Assembly (NCBI RefSeq): GCF_006494365.1
Contig: NZ_VHIP01000021.1
Span: 1-50,328, forward strand
Source of the DNA: Aestuariibacter sp. GS-14
GTDB taxonomy: Bacteria; Pseudomonadota; Gammaproteobacteria; Enterobacterales; Alteromonadaceae
Length of the DNA stretch: 50,328 nt
Direction of reading: 5' to 3'
In this document: positions 7,529 to 16,249 of the stretch, piece by piece
How the letters are laid out: every line of letters begins with the position of its first letter
Numbering within the stretch: the stretch's first letter is position 1
Notes under the pieces: generated by a model
Told to the model about the DNA's origin: nothing
The model's input: only the letters and a program-made list of their open reading frames with translations
The model's database searches: none
Translations under genes and position numbers: made by a program

Positions 7529-8641
7529 ATGCAAAGTATCATTATTCACAAACTTCAAGATCTCAATTCCGCATGGGTGGTAATAGTAGCGCCTCACTCT
7601 AATGTGAAACCATCGCGATTTGAAAGTGAAGGATTAGTTGTTACTACAGATAGTGATCCATCTACTTTAGAATTAGAAATAATCGAGAAATATAACTTCA
7701 AAGGCTCCTTCTTTGATGATGACTCCTTAAATACTATTTCTAACTTTGCTTCTGAAAATGTTCCTAAAAAATTTAGATTAAAAGCAACCATACCTGGAGG
7801 GTTCTGGTATCGATTTTCTAATCATAATGAGAAGATGTCCACCTATATCAAGACTAATCAGTATTTGGTTATTCTTGAGGACGAAAGTTATGTTGCCGCT
7901 GTTATTGGTAGTATTGGAAAGGATATTGACTATTCCTTTCTACAATTTTCGGAACAACAATCTTCAAGAATTTCATTAGGAAATGTGGCAAAACTAATCG
8001 TTGGTCCCGGGAAGCGACGAGGAGCGATTAAAGAACTCCAGTCTTTTACTAGGGGGGCAAGGAAGGTTAGTGTAATTGATCCATATATTTTGGGTACTGT
8101 AACTGGCAAATGCGAGGTTCATGAGCAATTCATTACGTTGATAGAAAGAAAAGCGACCAGTGATTTGGTACTCAGACAGCTAAGAGAAATGCAAGGCAGA
8201 AGCTTTGGTTCAGTTGACAAGCTAACCTCTTACATTAAACGAAAGATCTCAGTATCGGATAATGATTTGATGATAATTCAGAAAATTGCTGAGAGGCTCT
8301 TTGTTAAGGAATGCTACGTTTCTGACTTTATGAAAGCTGTCGGAAACAAATACACTAATGAATTGAATATATTCTTCAGTAGTAGTCATGCTAATTCAAA
8401 GAAAGTTAAGGACGATATTGGAACTCAGTTTTCAGGGAGAACTCGGTTTTGTGATCTTGACAGCCATGAAGAATTGTTTGTACACGATAGAATTTGGGTT
8501 GTTGATTCGTCAAAGGCGGTTGTGGTTGGTAATTCATTCGGTGGGCTAGGTATGAATGCAATATCGTTTATACTTCCGTTGCCTTTAGCCGATTTGGAAG
8601 CATTAAAGAAAGAGATGAAAGCAACGGGTATAGATATTTAA
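7529..8641 (+). CDS. PLD-like domain protein of unknown function
   Basis: A 370-aa soluble protein. I start it at ATG 7529 because AAAAGGACTTTTT forms a good ribosome site; a longer reading would run back into the HD-GYP gene. The C-terminal half looks like a phospholipase D-type fold: KVSVIDPYILG at about 181-191 resembles the first strand, and VHDRIWVVDSSKAVVVGNSFGG near H319 resembles the HxK-type loop with Arg in place of Lys, followed by the GN/GS strand. Only one catalytic half is clear. Similar single PLD-like proteins occur as lone accessory or defence-type genes, but the role here is not known. Base composition is clearly more AT-rich than the HD-GYP gene before it, suggesting transfer. 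Confidence 0.55.
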   Translation: MQSIIIHKLQDLNSAWVVIVAPHSNVKPSRFESEGLVVTTDSDPSTLELEIIEKYNFKGSFFDDDSLNTISNFASENVPKKFRLKATIPGGFWYRFSNHNEKMSTYIKTNQYLVILEDESYVAAVIGSIGKDIDYSFLQFSEQQSSRISLGNVAKLIVGPGKRRGAIKELQSFTRGARKVSVIDPYILGTVTGKCEVHEQFITLIERKATSDLVLRQLREMQGRSFGSVDKLTSYIKRKISVSDNDLMIIQKIAERLFVKECYVSDFMKAVGNKYTNELNIFFSSSHANSKKVKDDIGTQFSGRTRFCDLDSHEELFVHDRIWVVDSSKAVVVGNSFGGLGMNAISFILPLPLADLEALKKEMKATGIDI

Positions 8642-8871
8642 CGCAAATTAACGTTCGACTAATCGGTTTGTTTGGAAAATACGACAATTCGGGACATCCC
8701 AAACAACATAGTCCAGTAAACTAACCAAAATACCAGTAAAAAAACTGGCACCCCATTTGCTCATTCTTTACATTAAAAATCGGCCCTAATTACAATAACG
8801 GGCCAACAAAAAAACAAACGTAACTAAATCGATTAAAAACACGCACTCACAGCGCCAATCTACACACTGGT

Positions 8872-8899
8872 TTGGCATTCAGCGTATTTGCGGTATAGT
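8872..8899 (+). promoter_or_regulatory. Putative sigma-70 promoter of the EPS operon
   Basis: TTGGCA (8872-8877), 16-base spacer, TATAGT (8894-8899). It is the best promoter match ahead of the priming transferase and would give a 5' leader of about 115 nt. Confidence 0.5.
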
Positions 8900-8903
8900 T
8901 ACG

Positions 8904-8925
8904 AAATGGTGCAAAAGCACCATTT
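8904..8925. promoter_or_regulatory. Perfect hairpin/operator at EPS transcript start
   Basis: AAATGGTGC (8904-8912), AAAA, GCACCATTT (8917-8925): a perfect 9-bp inverted repeat just downstream of the -10 box, with GGTG repeated right after. It could be a repressor operator or a stem at the very 5' end of the EPS mRNA. Confidence 0.45.
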
Positions 8926-9021
8926 TGGTGATTCATTTAATTGTCACGCTGGGGCAATACCATTAGAATCTCCAGCTTACGCATTCATGTTGTATTGGGA
9001 ATTACCAAGGGATGGTATTCA

Positions 9022-10425
9022 ATGAACGAAAACGGCGGATTCATTCGCAACAATATTAATCAGTTTGCCTTCATCTACCGACTGATCGATATTTTAATTA
9101 TCCAGCTGTGTTTAGCTGTTTCCGCAATGGCGTACATAGGCAAATTCGACACCAAGTACTTTGTATTGGGGTTGGTGTCTAATATGGCGTATCTCTTCTT
9201 TGCCGAACTCTTTGTGTTATACCGCTCCTGGCGCAACGGGTCCTTCAAAGAGATGCTGTTTTACACCGTAAGCAGTTGGCTGCTTACGCTGTTCCCACTG
9301 TTTATATTCCTATTCTTTACCAAGCAAACCGAGTACTTTTCGCGGGTTACCCTGGGTTTATGGATAATCAGCACCACTACCTTGTTGTGCCTGTGGCGAG
9401 CTTTATTCCGCCAGTTCCTTATTTCCATTCGCAAAAAAGGCTATAACACCCGTTCAGTGGGCATTATTGGCTTAACAAAGCGCGGATTAGATTTAGCCAA
9501 CGAAATAGTTAACTACCCGGAAGCAGGCTATAAGCTTACCGCCATATTCGACGAACGCGCCCCTGAACGGCTGAACGACAAATACCTGCACAAACTGGCA
9601 GGTGGTATTGCCGATGGCGTAAAAATGGCACAGGAAGGCAAAATAGAAATACTGTTTATTGCCCTGCCGCTTACCAACAAAGAGCGCATAGAAAACATAT
9701 TAAAAGAACTGGGCGACACCACGGTAGACGTACACTTAGTGCCAGACATTTTTACTTTTAACCTACTGCACTCCCGCATGGGACACGTAGGCGAAATTCA
9801 AACTATAAGCATATACGACACCCCCATGCGCGGCGGGTACTCCATTATGAAACGTATGGAAGACGTAGTACTAGCGTTTTTAATCCTAACCGTAATAGCG
9901 CTGCCCATGCTGATTATTGCCACCATTATTAAAATTACCTCACCAGGCCCAGTGTTATTTAAGCAAGACCGCTACGGCATGGACGGCAAAAAAATAAAAG
10001 TGTGGAAGTTCCGCTCCATGCGGGTAATGGATAACGGCGAAGTAGTTAAGCAAGCCACTAAAAACGATCCGCGGGTAACCAAGTTTGGCGCATTCCTGCG
10101 CAGAACCAGCTTAGACGAACTGCCCCAGTTCTTTAACGTTATACAGGGCACTATGTCGGTAGTGGGCCCAAGGCCACACGCAGTAAGCCACAACGAAGAA
10201 TACCGGAAAAAAGTAGCCTACTACATGCTGCGCCACAAAATGAAGCCAGGTATAACCGGGTGGGCGCAGGTAAACGGATGGCGTGGCGAAACCGATACCG
10301 TAGAAAAAATGGAAATGCGTATAAAGTACGATTTAGAGTACATCCGTAACTGGAGTATATGGATGGACTTTAAGATTGTAGTGTTTACGGTGTTTAGAGG
10401 GTTTGTGGGAAAGAATGTCTACTGA
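9022..10425 (+). CDS. Undecaprenyl-phosphate sugar phosphotransferase (EPS priming)
   Basis: A 467-aa membrane enzyme starting at ATG 9022 (MNENGGFIRNN), with AAGGGATGG upstream. Four N-terminal membrane segments are followed by a Rossmann-like domain (GIIGLTKRGLDLANEI, about 145-240), another membrane segment near 295-315, and the C-terminal bacterial sugar transferase domain. The last has KITSPGPVLFKQDRYGMDGK, KFRSMR, RRTSLDELPQFFNVIQG and VGPRPH, all hallmarks of the WcaJ/PssY class. It transfers a sugar phosphate (usually glucose-1-P from UDP-glucose) to undecaprenyl phosphate on the inner face of the membrane, starting the repeat unit. It leads the forward EPS operon and overlaps the next gene by 11 bp. 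Confidence 0.92.
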   Translation: MNENGGFIRNNINQFAFIYRLIDILIIQLCLAVSAMAYIGKFDTKYFVLGLVSNMAYLFFAELFVLYRSWRNGSFKEMLFYTVSSWLLTLFPLFIFLFFTKQTEYFSRVTLGLWIISTTTLLCLWRALFRQFLISIRKKGYNTRSVGIIGLTKRGLDLANEIVNYPEAGYKLTAIFDERAPERLNDKYLHKLAGGIADGVKMAQEGKIEILFIALPLTNKERIENILKELGDTTVDVHLVPDIFTFNLLHSRMGHVGEIQTISIYDTPMRGGYSIMKRMEDVVLAFLILTVIALPMLIIATIIKITSPGPVLFKQDRYGMDGKKIKVWKFRSMRVMDNGEVVKQATKNDPRVTKFGAFLRRTSLDELPQFFNVIQGTMSVVGPRPHAVSHNEEYRKKVAYYMLRHKMKPGITGWAQVNGWRGETDTVEKMEMRIKYDLEYIRNWSIWMDFKIVVFTVFRGFVGKNVY

Positions 10426-11563
10426 AGAAAAGTGCACATATATAATAGTAAATCGAATTAGTTATGCCGGTGGCGCCGAACAGATAGCAATAAAATCTGC
10501 ATTGTATATTCGTGAAATAGGCTTTTTAGTTACAATAATATGTATATCGATAGAAGACGACGACCTCTACAATGAAATTGAAAGGTCTGGTATCAAAATA
10601 ATAGTTTTAGAACAAAGAAATTATCTTTCGAAAGGAGACTCTAAAGATAAATACGAGAAATTATGGGACCAAATAAATGATATATATAATCCTAGGATAG
10701 AAATATTTATTAAAAAAAATATAAGGCCAGGAAGTATTGTTTTAGCTCATAAAATTAGAGGTTTTTCTCCATCGATTTTTAAATGGATTTCACAATTAAA
10801 TTGTAATGTTTTATATACTACTCATGATTATGAGTTCTTCAATTATAACGCTAAAATAATTAGTGGTGGGTATTTATCAAAGTTGTATTATCTACTTTTT
10901 AGAATAAAATATTTAAAGTATATTGATAAAATTTTGGTTCCTAGTCAATTTTTAAAAAATGAAATTTCAAGAATATATAAAATAGACAAGAATATAGAAG
11001 TACTACATAATTTTATCGAGGATTTTAAGTATAAAGAAGGAGACATAGATAGACAATTTGCATTGGGGTATTTTGGAAGAATAGAGGATATTAAGGGGGT
11101 AAAAGAGTTTTGTGCCGCAGCAGCTAATACAGAAAGAAAAACGATAGTAGTAGGTCAGGGATCTATTTTAGCCGATTTGAAGGAAGAGTATAAAAATTCA
11201 CATTTTCTTTTTACAGGAAACGTAGATAAGGAGGATGTACTTAACTATATGAGAATGACAAAAGTGGTAGTTGTCCCTTCTTTATGGAACGAAACATTTG
11301 GTTTAGTAGTTGCCGAGGCAATTTCCTGTGGATGTTTTGTATTGGTAAGTGAATTTGGTGCTTTGAAAGAAGTATTGAATTTATGCCCCAACCGAGGACG
11401 GGTTATTAGTAAATCTGAAATAGTTGATAAAAGTAAATTTTCTGAAATTTTGAAAGAAACATCTGATAAGGTAAATAATTTATATATAAATATTGATATG
11501 TTGACTATCAGTAATTATCACAAAAAGCTAATGGAACTACTAGATAATGTTAAGATTGGATAG
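10415..11563 (+). CDS. Glycosyltransferase family 4
   Basis: A 382-aa GT-B glycosyltransferase. The ATG at 10415 (MSTEEKCTYIIVNRISYAGGAEQ) is preferred over the TTG 12 bases earlier. N-terminal SYAGGAEQIAIKSA is the acceptor-side start typical of GT4. The C-terminal half has LGYFGRIEDIKGVKEF and VVVPSLWNETFGLVVAEAISCG, the E-x7-E donor-binding region. It would add one sugar to the lipid-linked EPS unit in the cytoplasm. It overlaps the gene on each side (11 and 17 bp), indicating translational coupling. Composition switches sharply to AT-rich here compared with the priming transferase. Confidence 0.88.
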   Translation: MSTEEKCTYIIVNRISYAGGAEQIAIKSALYIREIGFLVTIICISIEDDDLYNEIERSGIKIIVLEQRNYLSKGDSKDKYEKLWDQINDIYNPRIEIFIKKNIRPGSIVLAHKIRGFSPSIFKWISQLNCNVLYTTHDYEFFNYNAKIISGGYLSKLYYLLFRIKYLKYIDKILVPSQFLKNEISRIYKIDKNIEVLHNFIEDFKYKEGDIDRQFALGYFGRIEDIKGVKEFCAAAANTERKTIVVGQGSILADLKEEYKNSHFLFTGNVDKEDVLNYMRMTKVVVVPSLWNETFGLVVAEAISCGCFVLVSEFGALKEVLNLCPNRGRVISKSEIVDKSKFSEILKETSDKVNNLYINIDMLTISNYHKKLMELLDNVKIG

Positions 11564-12755
11564 AATTTTATTTAAGTATTATCCAATTGCATGGATTGCT
11601 GGATTAAGCTTATTTTATTTTCATATAATTGTGATATTACAATCTATAAAAACATTAAATAGAAAAAATATTAAGATAGTACCGACAGAAATCGTACCAA
11701 TAATTCTTTATATTTCAATTTACTTATTCTCCCTTGCATTTAATTCATATGGCTCTCCATTAGATAGAATAATTGCAAGTGCCTATAATCTTTCTTTTTG
11801 GGTTTTAGGCGTTTTGACGGTATTGGTTCTTTATCATAATCGAGAAGAAATAGATTATAATAGTCTTAAGAGGGGAGCAGAATTACTTTTGATAATTATA
11901 TTTATTTCAGCCCTCCTATGCCTAACTGGGTCTTATAATGAAATAAAATTTGATTCGTTACTGGCAAAAGCGATTAACGTTAACTCTATGCCGCAATTAA
12001 TAGTTGATTCTACGGTATTAAAGGTATTCACTTCAGACTGGTTTGACGGCGGCAGCTCAGTTAGAAACGCAATCCTTTCACCATATGCTACTGCAACAGC
12101 AGCAGTATCGATAATGCTCTTTACAATTATTACATTAAAATCAAATGTGAAAAGCTTGGAGTTCACGATTTGGGCTTTGATTACACTTATCTGCGTAATA
12201 TCTACTTTCTCAAGACTCTTAGTCGCTCTCTATCTATTACATTTACTTGTTCTTTATAGTTCTGAACTTAAGCGAAGTCTTAAAATATATTTAATAATGA
12301 TATTTGCAACTTTGTGTATTTTAACATTTCCTATGTTATTGAAGGCTTGGAGTGAAATTAACAATTTGAGATCTGGAAGCAGTGCCATTAGATTTTTAGC
12401 ATATGAAGCCACATATGAAAAGGCAATGGCCGAAAATCCGATTTTCGGCTTGGGGGTGAAAGATAGAGGAGTATTTTTTATCCCACTCGGATCACATTCT
12501 ACATTTTTAGGTGCTTTTCTAAAAACCGGAATTTTTGGTTTGCTTTTTTTAATTACATATAGTGTGTTAATTATATTTAGATTTTCTCTTGAGTTTCTCA
12601 GAACAGAAGTTAATAGATGTAAAGTTAGGTTGATTTCGATTTTAATGGTTATGACTACCTTTTGGATTTTTGAAGATATCGATGCAGCACAGTTGTTAAG
12701 TGTTTGTTATTTTTTTATGCTTGGATTATATACAACTAAAAGAGAAATTCAGTGA
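11547..12755 (+). CDS. O-antigen ligase/polymerase-like membrane protein (Wzy candidate)
   Basis: A 402-aa protein with about ten to eleven hydrophobic helices and a large periplasmic loop in the second half. FSRLLVALYLLHLLVLY, then YEKAMAENPIFGLG, a GSHSTFLGAFLKTGIFGLL block and helices to the end resemble the Wzy_C O-antigen ligase/polymerase family, including the conserved H-S near residue 315. In this operon it is the only candidate for the polymerase that joins flipped repeat units at the periplasmic face. It overlaps the upstream glycosyltransferase by 17 bp and the next gene by 4 bp (GTGA). Confidence 0.75.
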   Translation: MLRLDRILFKYYPIAWIAGLSLFYFHIIVILQSIKTLNRKNIKIVPTEIVPIILYISIYLFSLAFNSYGSPLDRIIASAYNLSFWVLGVLTVLVLYHNREEIDYNSLKRGAELLLIIIFISALLCLTGSYNEIKFDSLLAKAINVNSMPQLIVDSTVLKVFTSDWFDGGSSVRNAILSPYATATAAVSIMLFTIITLKSNVKSLEFTIWALITLICVISTFSRLLVALYLLHLLVLYSSELKRSLKIYLIMIFATLCILTFPMLLKAWSEINNLRSGSSAIRFLAYEATYEKAMAENPIFGLGVKDRGVFFIPLGSHSTFLGAFLKTGIFGLLFLITYSVLIIFRFSLEFLRTEVNRCKVRLISILMVMTTFWIFEDIDAAQLLSVCYFFMLGLYTTKREIQ

Positions 12756-13480
12756 GTAGAGATGATCAACTAATCACATCATTGAGAAAAATTGCCAATT
12801 TTGATATTTCAGACTTGGATGATAAGAAGAGTAGAGCGTATACTTTTGTCAATCCTTATTCTGTAAAGTTGCTTTCAGAATCTAATATACAAATAAATCA
12901 ATTTGATAAGATTTATGTTGATGGCATTCTAATGGTTTTTATCTTGCGATTGTTATTTAATATAAGAGTAAAGAGACATAGCTTTGATTTTACATCTTTG
13001 GCGGATGTAGTCATCGGGTATGCTTGCAACCAAGATAAACCAATAGCTTTTATTGGCAGCGACTTTGAATCAAATCAATTATTTTGTAGTAAAATTCGAT
13101 CTCAATATAAAGATATAAATTTAGGGTATTCGAGAGATGGATATTTCGGTAAAGAAGAATACCCAGCTCTTAGAAATTTTATTCAAGAAAATTCTATTGC
13201 TATAGTTATTTTAGGAATGGGCACTCCTAAACAGGATGAGCTTGCTATTTATCTTAAATCACAGCTGTCCAATATAATTATTTTTACATGTGGTGGTTTT
13301 ATTCATCAACACGCATCAACTGAGAATGAAATTTATTATCCACATATAATAGATAAGCTGAACTTGCGTTTCTTATATAGAATTTTTGACGAGCCAAAGT
13401 TATTAAAAAGATATATATATGAGTATCCAAGATCGATATTTTGGTTATTTAAATTAGCTTTTAAGGATAAAAATGTTTAG
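12752..13480 (+). CDS. WecG/TagA/CpsF-type glycosyltransferase, copy 1
   Basis: A 242-aa protein beginning with GTG 12752 in a GTGA overlap with the polymerase gene. Motifs of the WecG/TagA/CpsF (GT26) family are visible: FVNPYSVKLL, VDGILMVF, IAFIGSD, ILGMGTPKQDELA and CGGFIHQHAS, then LRFLYRIFDEPKLLKRYIYEYP. It is a divergent branch, with QHAS in place of the usual G-x4-RAP segment. Family members transfer ManNAc(A) or related sugars from UDP donors onto a lipid-linked acceptor. A second member lies at 15494. It overlaps the sulfotransferase-like gene by 8 bp. Confidence 0.82.
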   Translation: MSRDDQLITSLRKIANFDISDLDDKKSRAYTFVNPYSVKLLSESNIQINQFDKIYVDGILMVFILRLLFNIRVKRHSFDFTSLADVVIGYACNQDKPIAFIGSDFESNQLFCSKIRSQYKDINLGYSRDGYFGKEEYPALRNFIQENSIAIVILGMGTPKQDELAIYLKSQLSNIIIFTCGGFIHQHASTENEIYYPHIIDKLNLRFLYRIFDEPKLLKRYIYEYPRSIFWLFKLAFKDKNV

Positions 13481-14213
13481 AAGGCTAAAGGAAATATCGG
13501 AAAGGTTTTCAAATGAAAGCAATGTCTTAATTTATCAAATGGGGAAAGTTGGTTCTACTTCGCTTGAAAAATCAATACCCAATAGCATTCATATTCACAC
13601 TTTATACGGTAATGCTCCGTGTTGGGTATTTCAGAAACAACATAGAAGTGGGATTCGTGCGCTATTTGGATTTATTGGTGATTTGATAAAGCGAAGCTGT
13701 ATTTTAAAAAGGAAAAAAGTAAAGATAATTACTTTGGTTAGAGATCCCTATAAACGTAATTTATCTATGTTTTTTCAGGATATATCTCACTGGATTTATA
13801 ATTATTTGGGCTCAAAAGGGGCTGATTGTAGAACTGATGATAATGAATTTCTCTTTCAAGTGTTTGAAAATTCGTTTGACCAGGATTACTTACATCTTTG
13901 GTTCGATAAAGAGATTCGTCGCTTTACTGGAATAGATGTGTATAACCGTAATTTTTCTGATTTGGGATTTGAACTATATAAAAAGGATAAGTTTGAAGTA
14001 CTACTCCTTAGAGCTGAAGATTTGAACGATAATATTAAGATAATCGAAGAGTTTTTGGGCTTTGAAATTAGCTTTTCGTCTTCTAATGTTGGTGATAATA
14101 AGTGGTATTCCAGTTTATACAAAGATTTTAGAATTCAAGCTGAGGATAAACTTTTAACATATAAGCAAAATTTAAAAAAAAGCAGGTTTTATAGACATTT
14201 TTATAAGGTCTAG
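13473..14213 (+). CDS. Sulfotransferase-like capsular polysaccharide protein (NKWYS family)
   Basis: A 246-aa protein. VLIYQMGKVGSTSLEKSI near residue 20 is a PAPS 5'-phosphosulfate loop, and ITLVRDPYKRNLSMFFQDI near 85-105 is the 3'-phosphate region, so a sulfotransferase fold is likely. NVGDNKWYSSLYKDF near 208-222 contains the NKWYS motif of the family named putative capsular polysaccharide synthesis protein. In the middle of an EPS operon it probably modifies a sugar with sulfate; marine polysaccharides are often sulfated. That activity is inferred from motifs only. Confidence 0.7.
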   Translation: MFRRLKEISERFSNESNVLIYQMGKVGSTSLEKSIPNSIHIHTLYGNAPCWVFQKQHRSGIRALFGFIGDLIKRSCILKRKKVKIITLVRDPYKRNLSMFFQDISHWIYNYLGSKGADCRTDDNEFLFQVFENSFDQDYLHLWFDKEIRRFTGIDVYNRNFSDLGFELYKKDKFEVLLLRAEDLNDNIKIIEEFLGFEISFSSSNVGDNKWYSSLYKDFRIQAEDKLLTYKQNLKKSRFYRHFYKV

Positions 14214-14216
14214 TTT

Positions 14217-15482
14217 ATGTGGCAAATGGCACTAAATTTTTGTAAGTCAGATTTATTCTGTCAAATAGTTGTCAATTTTTCTTTAAAGATCGTAGGTGTG
14301 TTATTTGGATTTTTATTGACTCTGGTCGTTGCTCGTTACATAGAAATTTCTGTTGCAGGTGATTTTTTTTTCTTGATGTCACTTGGTTTTATTATTGGTA
14401 CAGTTTTTAAATTCGGATTGGACCAGTCTACCATTCGGTTTGTCAGTACTTCTGATGTAAAAAGTCATGCGCATATAAATATAATGCAATCAGTACTTCT
14501 AATTTCTATTATTTTCACTTCGAGTTTGTTGTTTTTATGCTTAACTTTTTTATATTTATTTCACAATACGCTTTTATTATTTGACGTATATGTTTTAGTT
14601 GTAATTAATGCAATTTTTTGGGCTCTTTTCAATTTGATTGCAATGGGATTTCAGGGCTTGTCATTTAGTAAAACTTCTGTTTTCTTTATGAATATATGTA
14701 GTAATGCTTTATTTTTAATTTTTTTTATTTTGCTTCGCCCTACTAGTTTATATTCACTTTTGTTTATTCTACTTTGCTCGTCAGCTTTTTGTTTCTTGCT
14801 CTCTTATTTGTTTTTCTTTAGACAGCATCTTTTTTTCTTTACACGTTCTATTGATTTTACAATTCTACGTTCTTCTATCCCGCTTTTTTTTGTTTCAATA
14901 CTGGGTCAATTATTGTTCTGGGGGGGGCAGTTATTTCTTGGTCTGTTTGAAAGTTCAGAGTCAGTCGCAATATTTGCTGTTTGTCAAAGATTATCTTTGC
15001 TTGTGAGCTTTGTGCTCACCACTACTAATTTTATTCTATCACCAAAGATTGCAAGGTTTGCTGCTGCAGGGAATTTTAAGGACATAGAGTTGTTGTGTAA
15101 GAAAGGAATCGTAATAACTTCAGGAGTTAGTTTTCCAGTATTTGTTTTCATATTTTTCTTCCCAGACTTATTATTGAATATGTTTGGAACCGAGTATGTG
15201 ATTGGTACTAAGTGCCTACTTATACTGATTATAGGACAAGCCATAAATGTTTTTTTCGGTCCTGTTATTTATATTTTATCCATGTCAGGTTTTGAAAAAG
15301 ATCTAACTAAGTGCTCCTTATTAGCCGGTGCGACACTAGTGTTAGCATCACTGTTGTTGATAGATGCTTATGGTATTGAGGGTGCAGCCATTGCCACTAT
15401 ACTAGCTATATTTGTACAGACCTTTTTAGCTAGTTTTTACGTGAAGTACCGTTTGAACATATTTTTTTATAGGTTAAGTTAG
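14217..15482 (+). CDS. Oligosaccharide flippase (Wzx candidate)
   Basis: A 421-aa protein with about twelve hydrophobic helices, rich in Phe and Leu and with almost no long hydrophilic segments. The N-terminus (VNFSLKIVGVLFGFLLTLVVARYIEISVAGDFF) is typical of polysaccharide-biosynthesis/MATE-like flippases: G-x-L-x5-ARYL followed by G-x-F/Y-x5. It would move the lipid-linked repeat unit to the periplasmic face before polymerisation. It starts 3 bases after the previous stop and is followed after 11 bases by the second WecG-like gene. Confidence 0.83.
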   Translation: MWQMALNFCKSDLFCQIVVNFSLKIVGVLFGFLLTLVVARYIEISVAGDFFFLMSLGFIIGTVFKFGLDQSTIRFVSTSDVKSHAHINIMQSVLLISIIFTSSLLFLCLTFLYLFHNTLLLFDVYVLVVINAIFWALFNLIAMGFQGLSFSKTSVFFMNICSNALFLIFFILLRPTSLYSLLFILLCSSAFCFLLSYLFFFRQHLFFFTRSIDFTILRSSIPLFFVSILGQLLFWGGQLFLGLFESSESVAIFAVCQRLSLLVSFVLTTTNFILSPKIARFAAAGNFKDIELLCKKGIVITSGVSFPVFVFIFFFPDLLLNMFGTEYVIGTKCLLILIIGQAINVFFGPVIYILSMSGFEKDLTKCSLLAGATLVLASLLLIDAYGIEGAAIATILAIFVQTFLASFYVKYRLNIFFYRLS

Positions 15483-15493
15483 TTAAGTCTGGC

Positions 15494-16249
15494 ATGAATA
15501 TTTCTAATTACAAAAAATTAAACATATTCGATCTTTTTATTTTTAATTCGAATAAGATGGTCTTTTATAGTTTAATTAGAACACTAGCTTGTTCTGGGAA
15601 GCCAGCGGTCATTGTAACCCCTAATGTCGATCATTACGTTAGAATTTCTAAATCAACTACGATCAAAGAGTTATATTCTAGTGCTGATTTTTGTATCAAC
15701 GATAGTAGAGTAATGGCGATCCTAGTAAAGGTAATTTTGAATAAAAATATCTCCGTAATTACAGGCAGTGACATTACCTCTATGATTTTGCGTAGAGGAG
15801 ATTTTACTAGTTTTAAAATTTTGATTGTAGGAGCTCCGGACCCCATGTTCTCTCAAATACATCAAGGTTTAAATTCTATGAACACAAACATTTCGCATGT
15901 TTGTCCGAGTTTTGGTTTTATTGATAAACCAGATGAAGTAGATAGTATTTCTGATATTATTGTACAAGAAAATGCCGATATTTTGTTTTTAGCTTTGGGT
16001 AGTCCCCAACAAGAATTTTTAGCACATTTTATTAAACCAAGATTAAAGAAGGGTATAATTTTGTGTGTAGGTGCCAGTATAGATTACTTAACCGGTAAAG
16101 AAAAAAGAGCGCCGAAATTCATACAAGCTATGTATCTGGAATGGTTGTTTAGGTTTGCTCAATCGCCCATAAAGCGCTTCAGGCGCTATTTTATTAACTG
16201 CCCTCAAATCATTTATTATCTTTTGCGTGAGCGATTTCTATCTAAATAG
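15494..16249 (+). CDS. WecG/TagA/CpsF-type glycosyltransferase, copy 2
   Basis: A 251-aa GT26-like enzyme, closer to the family norm than the copy at 12752. VTPNVDHYVRISKS and NDSRVMAIL match the N-terminal acceptor region with its catalytic Asp, LFLALGSPQQEFLA is the GxPxQE motif, and VGASIDYLTGKEKRAPKFIQAMYLEWLFRFAQSP the C-terminal block. It adds a sugar to the lipid-linked EPS unit. It is the last gene of the forward operon, and its 3' end overlaps that of the convergent nucleotidyltransferase gene by 12 bp. Confidence 0.88.
   Translation: MNISNYKKLNIFDLFIFNSNKMVFYSLIRTLACSGKPAVIVTPNVDHYVRISKSTTIKELYSSADFCINDSRVMAILVKVILNKNISVITGSDITSMILRRGDFTSFKILIVGAPDPMFSQIHQGLNSMNTNISHVCPSFGFIDKPDEVDSISDIIVQENADILFLALGSPQQEFLAHFIKPRLKKGIILCVGASIDYLTGKEKRAPKFIQAMYLEWLFRFAQSPIKRFRRYFINCPQIIYYLLRERFLSK

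Larger units (their letters stand above)
8642..9021. other. Intergenic region ahead of the EPS operon
   Basis: About 380 bases without a credible gene. It holds a small GGCCC/GGGCC stem-loop near 8782-8804, which on the minus strand is followed by T residues, then the promoter and hairpin listed separately. The open frame before 9022 (from TTG 8941) lacks a ribosome site and is taken as leader. Confidence 0.55.

Noticed and set aside
8941-9021. Upstream TTG extension of the priming transferase (27 residues)
   Set aside because: No ribosome site before the TTG; ATG 9022 has one and begins a normal family N-terminus.
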